From assembly GCA_047623945.1 (NCBI GenBank), contig JBLHOT010000012.1:1-64000 (forward strand): a stretch of 64,000 bases of DNA, in the 5' to 3' direction. The notes beneath the pieces were generated by a model. The model ran no database searches. It saw only the letters and a list, made by a program, of their open reading frames with translations, and was not told where the DNA came from. How positions within the stretch are numbered: position 1 is the first letter of the stretch; every line of letters begins with the position of its first letter. Of this stretch, positions 50,042 to 58,580 are shown piece after piece. The DNA is from Arcticibacterium sp047623945. Lineage in GTDB: Bacteria; Bacteroidota; Bacteroidia; Cytophagales; Spirosomataceae. The position numbers were made by a program, and so were the translations under genes.

Positions 50042-50908
50042 ATGCAAATTAACGAACTTCAGGATATCGCTTCTCAGGTTAGAAGAGACATTGTACGCAT
50101 GGTACATGGTTGTGCTTCTGGTCATCCGGGCGGCTCCTTAGGCTGTACAGATTTGTTGGTGGCTCTATACTTCCAGCAAATGAAAATCAATAACAGAAAA
50201 GGCAAAGGCGGAAATCTTTCTTTTAAGATGGATGGCATAGGTGAAGACTTATTCTTTCTTTCTAATGGCCATATTTCTCCAGTCTTTTATTCGGTTCTTT
50301 CTAGAAGAGGTTATTTTGAAGCTGCCGAAATGGCAACTTTCAGGAAATTAGATACAAGACTTCAGGGCCATCCTACAACTCACGAAGGCCTTCCAGGAAT
50401 TAGAGTAGCGTCAGGTTCTTTAGGTCAAGGGATGTCTGTGGCAATAGGTGCGGCACTTTCAAAAAAACTAAACGGTGACGATAGAAACGTTTTCGTTTTA
50501 ATGGGAGATGGTGAACAGCAAGAAGGCCAAGTTTGGGAAGCAGCACAGTTTGCCCCACATCATAAAGTAGATAATCTAATAGCTATCATTGACTTGAATG
50601 GTCAACAAATTGATGGTCCTACAGACCAAGTGATGAACAACCTGGACCTGAAAGCAAAGTATAAGGCTTTTGGATGGAGAGTAATGGAAATAGCCGATGG
50701 CAACGATATGGAACAAGTGGTGAAGGGATTACGCAAAGCCAAAAGGATTTCTGGCAAAGGAGTACCTATTATGATTCTGATGAAGACAGAAATGGGAGCT
50801 GGTGTAGACTTTATGATGGGAAGCCATAAGTGGCACGGAATAGCCCCAAATGATGAGCAATTAGCAGCAGCCTTAGCTCAATTACCTGAAACTATTGGAG
50901 ATTATTAA
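50042..50908 (+). CDS. Transketolase, N-terminal (TPP-binding) subunit
   Basis: The product has 288 residues. It carries the first half of a transketolase: VHGCASGHPGGSLGCTDLLV near 22-41, FLSNGHISPVFYSVLSRRG near 78, the substrate-site HPTTHEGLPGIRVASGSLGQ near 117, and the diphosphate/metal motif GDGEQQEGQVWEAA near 158. Transketolase moves two-carbon units between sugar phosphates. The C-terminal half is encoded by the next gene, 15 bp downstream, so the enzyme is split into two subunits, as in many bacteria and archaea. Confidence 0.95.
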   Translation: MQINELQDIASQVRRDIVRMVHGCASGHPGGSLGCTDLLVALYFQQMKINNRKGKGGNLSFKMDGIGEDLFFLSNGHISPVFYSVLSRRGYFEAAEMATFRKLDTRLQGHPTTHEGLPGIRVASGSLGQGMSVAIGAALSKKLNGDDRNVFVLMGDGEQQEGQVWEAAQFAPHHKVDNLIAIIDLNGQQIDGPTDQVMNNLDLKAKYKAFGWRVMEIADGNDMEQVVKGLRKAKRISGKGVPIMILMKTEMGAGVDFMMGSHKWHGIAPNDEQLAAALAQLPETIGDY

Positions 50909-50923
50909 AATCAGAACATTATC

Positions 50924-51883
50924 ATGAAGAAATATACATATACAGAAAAGCAAGATACGCGTTCAGGTTTTGGAGACGGCATGACCGAGCTTGGAAGAAC
51001 TAATCCAAAGGTGGTAACCCTTTGTGCCGACCTCGTTGGTTCTTTAAAAACAGCCACTTTTATCAAAGAAAATCCTGAGAGATTCTTTCAAACAGGAATT
51101 GCTGAAGCAAATATGATGGGTATCTCTGCTGGTTTAACCATCGGAGGATTCATCCCCTACCCTACTACTTTTGCGAACTTTGGTTCGGGAAGGGTTTATG
51201 ACCAAATAAGACAATCAATAGCCTACTCTGACAAAAACGTCAAAATAGCTGTTTCTCATGCAGGATTAACTCTTGGAGAAGATGGTGCTACGCATCAGAT
51301 TTTAGAGGACATTGCTATGATGAGAGCTATGCCAAACATGACCGTTATAAATCCTTGTGATTATAACCAGACTAAAGCCGCCACTATAGCTCTAGCAAGT
51401 CATGTAGGACCTGCTTATTTAAGGTTTGGTCGTCCTAAGGTGCCTATTTTTACGGCAGCAGATCAGAAATTTGAAATAGGTAAAGCATGGAAGGTCAATG
51501 AAGGAAAAGACGTGAGTATTTTCGCTACGGGTCACCTTGTATGGGAGGCTATTCAAGCCGGTGAAATCTTAGCAGAAAAAGGTATAGATGCAGAAATTAT
51601 AAATATCCATACCATTAAGCCTTTGGACGTGGCTGCCATTATCGAGTCTGTTTCAAAGACCAAATGTGTGGTAACTTGTGAAGAGCATCAGGCCAATGGC
51701 GGCCTAGGGGATGCTGTAGCTCAAGTTCTTGCTCAAAATTGCGTAGCTCCTCAGGAATATATCGCCGTTAATGATTCATTTGGTGAATCTGGTAAGCCAG
51801 AGCAATTAATGAAGAAATATGGTTTGTCTTCTGAGAATATTGTAGAGAAAGCGTTGAAGGTTATCGGGAGAAAGAATTCATAA
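50924..51883 (+). CDS. Transketolase, C-terminal (pyrimidine-binding) subunit
   Basis: The product has 319 residues. It matches the second half of a transketolase: RSGFGDGMTELGRTNPKVV near 12, the catalytic Glu region FFQTGIAEANMMGISAGLT near 53, SHAGLTLGEDGATHQILEDI near 106 and the C-terminal domain with EEHQANGGLGDAVAQVL near 253. It forms the active enzyme with the N-terminal subunit encoded 15 bp upstream. A strong hairpin terminator follows 15 bp after the stop and runs into the ATG of the sigma factor gene. Confidence 0.95.
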   Translation: MKKYTYTEKQDTRSGFGDGMTELGRTNPKVVTLCADLVGSLKTATFIKENPERFFQTGIAEANMMGISAGLTIGGFIPYPTTFANFGSGRVYDQIRQSIAYSDKNVKIAVSHAGLTLGEDGATHQILEDIAMMRAMPNMTVINPCDYNQTKAATIALASHVGPAYLRFGRPKVPIFTAADQKFEIGKAWKVNEGKDVSIFATGHLVWEAIQAGEILAEKGIDAEIINIHTIKPLDVAAIIESVSKTKCVVTCEEHQANGGLGDAVAQVLAQNCVAPQEYIAVNDSFGESGKPEQLMKKYGLSSENIVEKALKVIGRKNS

Positions 51884-51898
51884 TAAATTCCTACTTTT

Positions 51899-51937
51899 AA
51901 GGGTTTCCTGATGTATGCATTAGGAAACCCTTTTTTT
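51899..51937 (+). terminator. Intrinsic terminator of the transketolase operon, touching the next start codon
   Basis: AAGGGTTTCCT (51899-51909) pairs with AGGAAACCCTT (51922-51932). The stem extends inward (ATG/CAT, one G-U) to about 15 bp with a 4-nt TATG loop. T continues to 51937 and the ATG of the sigma factor gene follows at 51938. The ATG at 51911 is inside the stem and is rejected as a start. Confidence 0.93.
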
Positions 51938-52486
51938 ATGAAAACAGAAGACATCATAAAGCAATTACTGCTTGACAAAAGTCAGCATGAAGCCGCTTTT
52001 CAACTTATACTAAAAGAGTACAAGGAACGCCTTTATTTCCTTATCAGGAAAATAGTGATAGACCATGACGATACGGACGACGTCCTGCAAGAGGCGTTTA
52101 TCAAAATCTGGCGTAATCTAGAAAAATTCAGAGGCGACTCTAATCTTTACACATGGCTTTATAGAATAGGAACCAATGAAGCTTTGACTTTTCTAAGAAG
52201 AAGAAAAGATGCTAGAAACATATCTATGGATGAAAATCCTGAACTCATGAATATGTTAGAGTCTGGAAGCAGCACTTCTCACATTTCAGGAAATGACATA
52301 GAAATGGCCTTGCAAAAGGCCATATTAGAACTGCCTGAAAAGCAAAGAATAGTCTTTAATCTAAAGTATTATGAACATCTAAGCTACGATGAGATTGCAG
52401 AAATTACCGACACAAGTGTAGGTGGCTTGAAATCCAATTACCATGCGGCTAAAAAGAAAATTGAAGCAATTTTAGGAAGTGATTAA
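51938..52486 (+). CDS. RNA polymerase ECF-type sigma factor
   Basis: The ATG at 51938 (MKTEDIIKQLLLDK) gives 182 residues; the longer frame from 51911 would start inside a terminator. Sigma region 2 covers about 20-90 (DDTDDVLQEAFIKIWRNL, SNLYTWLYRIGTNEALTFL) and region 4 about 120-175 (LPEKQRIVFNLKYYEHLSYD, EIAEITDTSVGGLKSNYHAA). It directs polymerase to a set of stress or envelope promoters. The next gene encodes a one-helix membrane protein that is probably its anti-sigma factor, and a small periplasmic protein follows. The preceding terminator leaves no normal leader. Confidence 0.93.
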   Translation: MKTEDIIKQLLLDKSQHEAAFQLILKEYKERLYFLIRKIVIDHDDTDDVLQEAFIKIWRNLEKFRGDSNLYTWLYRIGTNEALTFLRRRKDARNISMDENPELMNMLESGSSTSHISGNDIEMALQKAILELPEKQRIVFNLKYYEHLSYDEIAEITDTSVGGLKSNYHAAKKKIEAILGSD

Positions 52487-52516
52487 ACCTTCATGTCTAA
52501 TTGACATCTAAGTACC

Positions 52517-53137
52517 GTGAAAGATAATAAGAACCAAGACAATCAACATCCATTGCAAATTGACAAAAACTATTTTGACAATTTGGAAAACACCCTATTG
52601 TCAAAAGTTAAAGGAGATAAGTATCATCTTCCTTTAGGTCTTTCTCATCCTTTTATAGCTCCTGGGGGATATTTAGAGAATCTTGTAGTCAAAAAAGACA
52701 CTTTCCTTGAATTAGGAGTTGAGCATCCGTATCAAGCTCCGAATGGTTATTTTGAGCAATTAGAGACCAAAGTATTGTCCCGAACTGCCTTAATTTCAAA
52801 GGAAATAAAAAATACTCCTAAGCTTCAAGTAAGCTGGAGAAACTATGCGATGTATGCGAGAATTGCTGCGGTAGTACTTATATCAGGTCTTTTTTCATTG
52901 TACTTTTCAGAAAATCCCTTAGCAGGGCAAAACGAAGAACTAAGCCTTTCAGCCTTGCATTCTGACGAAATCCTGAGTTACTTGGAAGAAGAAAATTTAG
53001 TTTTTGAAGATTTCACAGAAGTTATCTATTTAGAAACTGATTTTGTAATAGACCAAGACCAAAAGGTTGGAATTCAGGAATTTACAGAAGACGAATTATT
53101 AGAATTGATAGATTTTCAATTCCCAAACGAGATATAA
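52517..53137 (+). CDS. Putative anti-sigma factor (single-pass membrane protein)
   Basis: The product has 206 residues and starts at a GTG, 30 bp after the sigma gene. The cytoplasmic half contains three similar short motifs: YFDNLENTLLSKV near 16, HPFIAPGGYLENL near 44 and HPYQAPNGYFEQLETKVLSR near 72. A helix at about 116-132 (IAAVVLISGLFSLYF) crosses the membrane and an acidic domain of about 75 residues lies outside. The gene order and topology fit an anti-sigma factor, but the sequence does not match a classical zinc anti-sigma domain (no HxxxCxxC). Confidence 0.7.
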   Translation: MKDNKNQDNQHPLQIDKNYFDNLENTLLSKVKGDKYHLPLGLSHPFIAPGGYLENLVVKKDTFLELGVEHPYQAPNGYFEQLETKVLSRTALISKEIKNTPKLQVSWRNYAMYARIAAVVLISGLFSLYFSENPLAGQNEELSLSALHSDEILSYLEEENLVFEDFTEVIYLETDFVIDQDQKVGIQEFTEDELLELIDFQFPNEI

Positions 53138-53138
53138 A

Positions 53139-53606
53139 ATGAAATTCAAAGTACTAGCCATTATATTACTATTTTGTGTAAGCCTTGGGGCATTAGCCCA
53201 AAATGGTCACTCCGGAAGAAGTGGAGGAAATATGGAAAGAGTAAAGGCAATGAAAGTAGGAATCATCACTGAAAAACTTGCCCTTTCTGGAAAACAGGCC
53301 CAAGGTTTTTGGCCCATTTATAATAAGTATGAGCACGAAAAGTGGGAACTAAATAGCCAACTGAGAACCAAAATGAGATCTCAAAGAGGCCAAGAACTAA
53401 ATGAAAAACAAGAAATAGCCAAACAGGACGCCATCTTTGAACTCAGGGAAGAAGAATTGGCCCTTTCTAAGAAATACAGACCGGCATTTCTAAAGGTAAT
53501 TTCTGCAAAGCAATTCTCTGATTTGGTTTTTGCTGAAAAAGAATTTAACCAAATGCTTTTAAGGGAGCTTCGTCAAAGAAGAGGTGATAGGAGTTCTGAG
53601 AAGTAG
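53139..53606 (+). CDS. Spy/CpxP-like small periplasmic protein
   Basis: The product has 155 residues. A signal peptide at 1-20 ends SLGALAQ. The mature part is an all-helical, highly charged protein (KLALSGKQAQGFWPIYNKYE near 48, RPAFLKVISAKQFSDLVFAE near 113) reminiscent of Spy/CpxP periplasmic proteins, with an LTxxQ-like motif replaced by LSGKQ. It starts one base after the putative anti-sigma gene, forming a sigma/anti-sigma/periplasmic-sensor trio. It may sense envelope damage or act as a chaperone. Confidence 0.7.
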   Translation: MKFKVLAIILLFCVSLGALAQNGHSGRSGGNMERVKAMKVGIITEKLALSGKQAQGFWPIYNKYEHEKWELNSQLRTKMRSQRGQELNEKQEIAKQDAIFELREEELALSKKYRPAFLKVISAKQFSDLVFAEKEFNQMLLRELRQRRGDRSSEK

Positions 53607-53628
53607 TTTCTTTCATTAATCGAATTCC

Positions 53629-54097
53629 CTAGTCAGCCAAAACTTCTTTCCACCTATCTGATTCGGCAAGCTCTTTTACTACGCCTTCTGTTAAAGTCTG
53701 ACATGTACTTTTCCAAAAATAGGTTATCTACTAATTTACCTAAAAAGCCGAAAGGCGATTGGTACTCAAAAATATCAATCATAAGAGTGCCACCTTCCGT
53801 TTTTTTAAAGTGGTGCTCGTGCTTAAAACTTTTAAAAGCCCCACTTAGCATTTCATCAACGAAATAGTCCGGCTCCTTGAATTCAGTTATTTTGGAAGTC
53901 AGGTTTTGATAAACCCCAAAATGCTTTGCCCTCCAAGTTACAGATTCTCCCAAACCCATTAAACCCTTTGTTTTACCAGCTATGGCAGTTTAATTTGTCT
54001 GACTTGTAGATTTCTTATGTAAATCGATGCTTCTGGAAAGATCGAAGACAATTTCTCTTTTCGTAGACACTTTAGTTTGGAGTTCTATTCTTGGCAT
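53629..54097 (-). pseudogene. SRPBCC-fold (cyclase/dehydrase-like) protein, broken by a nonsense codon and a frameshift
   Basis: An ATG at 54097-54095 opens a frame of 35 codons (MPRIELQTKVSTKREIVFDL... STSQTN) that meets TAA at 53992-53990. The same frame continues directly with TAIAGKTKGLMGLGESVTWR, the normal next part of this family, down to LFLEKYM. Near 53690-53655 the natural C-terminus jumps to another frame (VVKELAESDRWKEVLAD, stop at 53631-53629). Two independent lesions therefore interrupt a gene of about 155 codons. The 101-codon remnant 53654-53959 could still be translated from an internal ATG, but would lack the N-terminal strands of the fold. Confidence 0.85.
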
Positions 54098-54144
54098 CTT
54101 GATTTACGCTAACCAAAACAACGTATAATGTTGGAAAATCTTAG

Positions 54145-54600
54145 TTATAATTTAGGAACTAAAACACCGTCAGCCACAAAGCTCAGAGATATTTCGGGTT
54201 CTCTTATTGCTAAGATTTCTTCTTCAGATTTTCCAGCATCTTTTGCGTAATGTCTTAACTCTTCTACAGACGTAGTACTTACTTCTGGTCTTCCTTTAAA
54301 TATCACTTTAGTTCCTGCTAAATTCTTAGGGACAAAGAATCCATAGTCCTTAAAAGTAACTCTCATGGTTTCCCCATTATCTAAATTGACTGTCATCCAA
54401 CATCCTTTGGCTTGACAAACTGCATTCACTTCACCTTCGACCTGAATGTCGTTCACCTTATCAAGATTCATCTTTGTCAACTCAGAGGCTTCGGAAGTCT
54501 TTTTTGCCTTAAAATCTTCTCCGAATGAAGCGAAATCTTGAGCCATTGCTCCAAACGAAAAAAGAAATAAACAAGTTAAAAGTACGTGTATTCGTTTCAT
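54145..54600 (-). CDS. DUF4920 periplasmic protein
   Basis: The product has 151 residues. A signal peptide ends SFGAMAQ at about 21. The rest matches DUF4920: VQVEGEVNAVCQAKGCWMTV-type residues near 52-72 (EGEVNAVCQAKGCWM) with two conserved Cys, and TMRVTFKDYGFFVPKNLAG near 79. The Cys pair suggests metal binding or a disulfide. The domain is of unknown function and common in Bacteroidota. The gene looks intact although broken genes lie on both sides. It shows no linkage to them. Confidence 0.88.
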   Translation of the reverse strand: MKRIHVLLTCLFLFSFGAMAQDFASFGEDFKAKKTSEASELTKMNLDKVNDIQVEGEVNAVCQAKGCWMTVNLDNGETMRVTFKDYGFFVPKNLAGTKVIFKGRPEVSTTSVEELRHYAKDAGKSEEEILAIREPEISLSFVADGVLVPKL

Positions 54601-54687
54601 AATTTGGTTTCGATTTTATTTTCAAATTTAAGGTTTAATTTTAAAAATTTTATCTGAATCAAGAAAGTGTTGAGGCTAAGCCGCTGA

Positions 54688-54960
54688 TTAAAACCATTCT
54701 ATTAACTCGGGGTCCAAATATTTTTCTTTGATTCCAGGATCTGTTTCCAAAAGTTTTCCAGCCTCGTCTACGGTCGCAGCATTGAGTATAAAAAGACCAC
54801 TATAAGTCAGGTCATTCTTTCCAAAGGTCACATATACCACAAGCTTCTCTTCCTTCGCCAATCCTAAAATATTTAATATAATGACATCCAAGGTCTTCAT
54901 TTCTTACATCTTCGTTTTATTTGCTGCAGTTTTGAGAATTACAAAAACATAGCTTTTCAT
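54688..54960 (-). pseudogene. YciI-family protein, broken in the N-terminal third
   Basis: An ATG at 54960-54958 gives a typical YciI start, MKSYVFVILKTAANKTKM, then TAA at 54906-54904. The same frame resumes after a garbled stretch with KEEKLVVYVTFGKNDLTYSG and LETDPGIKEKYLDPELIEWF, the normal second half. Between them another frame reads DVRNEDLGCHYIK, closer to the expected residues. This suggests one-base indels that restore frame later. The intact family member is about 95 residues, dimeric and metal-binding. The 70-codon remnant from 54900 would lack the first beta strand and the active-site start. Confidence 0.75.
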
Positions 54961-55088
54961 ACCTTAGCCGTCTGCTCTAAGAGACATCGCTAGTTCAGCA
55001 TCATAATTTGGATTAAGGTTTTGACACTCGACTAACGAAATCTGTTAAATGAATAAATATAGTAAACTAAGATTCCCCATATTATTCT

Positions 55089-58000
55089 TTAGTTAAAAAC
55101 CTCTATCCAACCTTTACAGCTTTCCCCTCCATCTAATTTTAATTCGTAGAAATACGTATCTGAGTCCACGCCTTTACCCCATGAATTATCATAAGACTTA
55201 TTTTCATAAATGAGTTTCCCCCAACGGTCATAAATGCCTATTTCAGGGCTTGGAAGACCTACCACGAATGTATCATTTTTGCCATCTCCGTTTGGCGAAA
55301 TGGCGTTTGGGATAATACCGTCCGCATCTGGTACATTCAGTTTTTTTTCTGTCAAAATCTCACAGCCTATATCATTCGTCGCTTTTAAGCTTACCGTATA
55401 CTCTCCAAAACCAGTGAATCTATAATTCTCAGGGACACGGTTCATGACACTATCTTGACCTTCTAAATACCAGGTAAACGACGGTGAACCTTCCGTTATA
55501 TTTTCAAAGATTAGATGATAAGGCTCAGCACAGAAGTACTCGAAAGAATAAGTAAAGTCAGGAGTGAAAGACTTATCTATAAGCACCCCAACTGCCTTAA
55601 CTGGCTTACAGCCATCCTCATAGAACGCCCTAACATTGTAAGTAGTAGACTCGATTGGCCTAACTTCAATAGATGGTGCACGTACAGAGTCTGTTCCAGG
55701 CCCAGTCCACAAAAAATAATTGGCAGTACCCGACGCATTTAGAGTAAGCAATTTTCCGTCACAAGACTTCAGGTTTTCAGTTACCAAAAAATCTGCTTTA
55801 TCATCAACCACCTGGACTTCTACTTTCTTGGAGACCGAACACATGTCATTACTTATTAGCACCTCAAAAACAGTAGTCTCCAAAATCTTAGCAATTGGGT
55901 TTTCAATATTAGATTGATCTAAAGGCTCGGTAGGTGACCAACTATAAGACAAGCCACCTTGAGCTAAAAGTGAGATTTCATCTCCACTGCACACCGAAGT
56001 GTCTGGGTTAGTTTCTACATCGAAAGGGATAACTTTGATTTGTCTAAAACTAGAGTCAGATTTGGCACAAGTTATTGAATTAAAAGCCTCCAGCTTCAGG
56101 GTATAATCCCCAGCAGAATCAAAAGCGTACTCGAAATTTGAGAGACGAGAAAACACTTTGCCGTCCAAAGTCCATTGATATGTTCTACTTCCTGTACTCA
56201 TATTTTTAAGCGTAATATCTGTACCAACACACACAACCGCTGGATTAACTTTATCATTATCAATAATATCAAAATCAGCATTCAACGCATCAATATCCAA
56301 TTTAAAAGCTGCCATATTACAATTAGAACTTTTATGGTTAGACTCAAATGCATTTAATGTAGGAAACCCAACAAAACTACCTGAACGGCAGACACAGGCA
56401 GAATGATAGATAATTCCATTTTTATCAAAGCGGCACGTACCTCCATCTAAGTGATCTCCGCGTTCCTCATCTGGATTAGTTGGAGCCTCGGAACCAAAAT
56501 ATGTACCATAAAGAAACGACCGAGCCTCTGCCTCAAAAATACCGAAGTAGAAGCTACTACCAGAAGTTTCTGGCTTATAGGCATCAATAGAAACAGGAAG
56601 CCCACAGGTAGTGCTGTTTCTGTTATAACCTCCGTTTTGATTGACTTTGCCTCCCCATCCAGCGACATAAATATTCCCACAGCTGTTTACTAAAAAAGCA
56701 GTGGGTACCAAATCCACCATACCCACCTCTCTGCTTGAACCAAATACTGTAGAAAACCGAGTTTCTGATAAACTACTATTTAAACTATGGATAAACTGTC
56801 CACTTCTAGGGTTTTGGTATACCGTTCCTTTAATCGGATAATCACCTAAAGTCAACCCAAATACATATGCATTACCGGCCTCATCTAAATCTAATAAACT
56901 ACCTATATCATCTTCAACGGTTCCTAAATAGGTCAGACTCTGTTTAATTCCATTCTTGTATTTGGCAATAAAGGCATCTGACCCGCCCAAAAGCTGCCTT
57001 TCTAAAGCCAAAGGCGTAGTAGCTAAATCCGTACTTCTGGTAGTACCGAGTACAAAAACCTCCTTACTCTCTGTTACTCGTATACCGTAGCCAGCGTCAT
57101 AGCTTCTCCCCCCTAAATAGGTACTCCATATTAGTTCGGATACATTACTATTTAACTGAAATACAACAGCATCATGAACACCCTTTAAGCCTTCAGTGTT
57201 TCCAGTTGTTGGAAAATCCACCGATTCTGTAATAGAAGCCACATAAATATCATCCTCCGGCCCCACGTATACTTCTCCTCTGAATTCATCTCCATAATTC
57301 GTTATTTCGAAGTTTCTAAAATCATGTAATCCATCGTTTTCACTACCTCCCATGTATGTACTCCCTTTCAGTGAACTACCATCCGGAGCAAGCACCGAAA
57401 CAAAAATATCTGTACCAAATTCAAAAGAAATCCCCGAAGTAACGGGTGCACGTGCAATAAGGCTCGTCCCTGCCTTAAAACCTCTTTGGTAAGCAGTACT
57501 GGTCACTGGAAAGTCCATGGAAGAAGTCGTTCCAAAAATCACTAGCTCCCCCTTAGAATTACAAATCAGACTATGCGGTACCTCAGACTGACCCCCACCT
57601 AAAAAAGTAGCGTACAGTAATTCCTGCCCATCTGGGCTATACTTCATTATGACAATATCTGTGTTAAGGTTCCTAGAGTCATTGCTAGTTCCCTCACTCA
57701 AAAGCTGAAATGAACCATCTGTTACTGGAAATTTTGGCCCAAAAACCGTCCCGCCTGCGTATAGATTACCGCCATCATCAAAGGTGGCAGTGTGACTCCA
57801 ATTGTCTGAAGTAGAGCCGCTGTAAGTCGAAAACACCAATTCTGGATCTATAATGAGGTCTAAACTTGTATCATAATCCTCAATCTCAAAAGACAGATTT
57901 TCTTTTTCTAAAACAAACTGAGAGTTTACCGTTTTCTTGCTCTTACCGTTATTTTGATAAGTAAAAGGAGCAAATTCCTTAAACGCATTTATCTTGGTTC

Positions 58001-58580
58001 TAAAGTTTAGATCACCGTTGGATAGACTCATTTCCTCATGGCCTTTATACTTTAACTTTATGTCTGATGGATCCCCTTTAGGATGAACTAGATATTCATA
58101 TTTTAATGCCTCACCAATGCTGTAGAGTCTAAAATCAATGCCTTCATAAATGTTTTTTAGCCAGACTTCCTCGTAGGCCCCGGCGTCCGAAACCCACTTC
58201 TTTTCATCTGATCCATAAAAGAAGTTGTATGCTTGCTTTTGCCGTTTAAGAGGTTCAGAATTTGGCACGTATGCATTTAAGAAATCGAGAGAAACTACCT
58301 GAGTTTGAATGTCCGAAAGACTCTTTCTTAGATTACCATTGTCAGAAATACCTGCATGGACTTGATTGGCCATTTTAGTGTCATAAAAGAAATAATCTAG
58401 GCCCGTATTTTTTACGAATACATATCCACCAGGAATGTCAGATCTAAAAAGGATTTCCTGAGGCCATTGGCCTTTATTTTCAATAAACAAAAATTTGGAT
58501 GGAGCCCTTTGAGCAAATGTCAATAAGGGCATTATAAAGAGAACTAGTAGCTTTCTTAATTTACGCGACTTTAAAGTCAT
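55089..58580 (-). CDS. Large secreted protein with SBBP-type repeats, PKD segments and a gliding-motility/T9SS C-terminal domain
   Basis: The frame extends to 58625; the ATG at 58580 is preferred because a signal peptide (KLLVLFIMPLLTFAQ) follows at once, giving 1,163 residues. The N-terminal part (FLFIENKGQWPQEILFRSDI) and following SBBP-like propeller repeats (AGGTVFGPKFPVTDGSF, STYLGGRSYDAGYGI) fill about 20-760. PKD-like segments follow (CVGTDITLKNMSTGSRTYQW). The last 80 residues are the gliding-motility-associated domain (NAISPNGDGKNDTFVVG, IYDRWGKLIYENKSYDNSWG). It is probably exported by the type IX system and surface-attached. It overlaps the upstream ATPase gene by 20 bp at the end of the lpx operon. 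Confidence 0.88.
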   Translation of the reverse strand: MTLKSRKLRKLLVLFIMPLLTFAQRAPSKFLFIENKGQWPQEILFRSDIPGGYVFVKNTGLDYFFYDTKMANQVHAGISDNGNLRKSLSDIQTQVVSLDFLNAYVPNSEPLKRQKQAYNFFYGSDEKKWVSDAGAYEEVWLKNIYEGIDFRLYSIGEALKYEYLVHPKGDPSDIKLKYKGHEEMSLSNGDLNFRTKINAFKEFAPFTYQNNGKSKKTVNSQFVLEKENLSFEIEDYDTSLDLIIDPELVFSTYSGSTSDNWSHTATFDDGGNLYAGGTVFGPKFPVTDGSFQLLSEGTSNDSRNLNTDIVIMKYSPDGQELLYATFLGGGQSEVPHSLICNSKGELVIFGTTSSMDFPVTSTAYQRGFKAGTSLIARAPVTSGISFEFGTDIFVSVLAPDGSSLKGSTYMGGSENDGLHDFRNFEITNYGDEFRGEVYVGPEDDIYVASITESVDFPTTGNTEGLKGVHDAVVFQLNSNVSELIWSTYLGGRSYDAGYGIRVTESKEVFVLGTTRSTDLATTPLALERQLLGGSDAFIAKYKNGIKQSLTYLGTVEDDIGSLLDLDEAGNAYVFGLTLGDYPIKGTVYQNPRSGQFIHSLNSSLSETRFSTVFGSSREVGMVDLVPTAFLVNSCGNIYVAGWGGKVNQNGGYNRNSTTCGLPVSIDAYKPETSGSSFYFGIFEAEARSFLYGTYFGSEAPTNPDEERGDHLDGGTCRFDKNGIIYHSACVCRSGSFVGFPTLNAFESNHKSSNCNMAAFKLDIDALNADFDIIDNDKVNPAVVCVGTDITLKNMSTGSRTYQWTLDGKVFSRLSNFEYAFDSAGDYTLKLEAFNSITCAKSDSSFRQIKVIPFDVETNPDTSVCSGDEISLLAQGGLSYSWSPTEPLDQSNIENPIAKILETTVFEVLISNDMCSVSKKVEVQVVDDKADFLVTENLKSCDGKLLTLNASGTANYFLWTGPGTDSVRAPSIEVRPIESTTYNVRAFYEDGCKPVKAVGVLIDKSFTPDFTYSFEYFCAEPYHLIFENITEGSPSFTWYLEGQDSVMNRVPENYRFTGFGEYTVSLKATNDIGCEILTEKKLNVPDADGIIPNAISPNGDGKNDTFVVGLPSPEIGIYDRWGKLIYENKSYDNSWGKGVDSDTYFYELKLDGGESCKGWIEVFN

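Noticed and set aside
51911..51937. Upstream ATG extending the sigma factor gene by 9 codons
   Set aside because: It lies in the stem of a strong terminator, and the next ATG (51938) begins the normal sigma region.
52493..52507. ATGTC/GACAT repeat between the sigma and anti-sigma-like genes
   Set aside because: Only 5 bp and no T-run; too weak to call.
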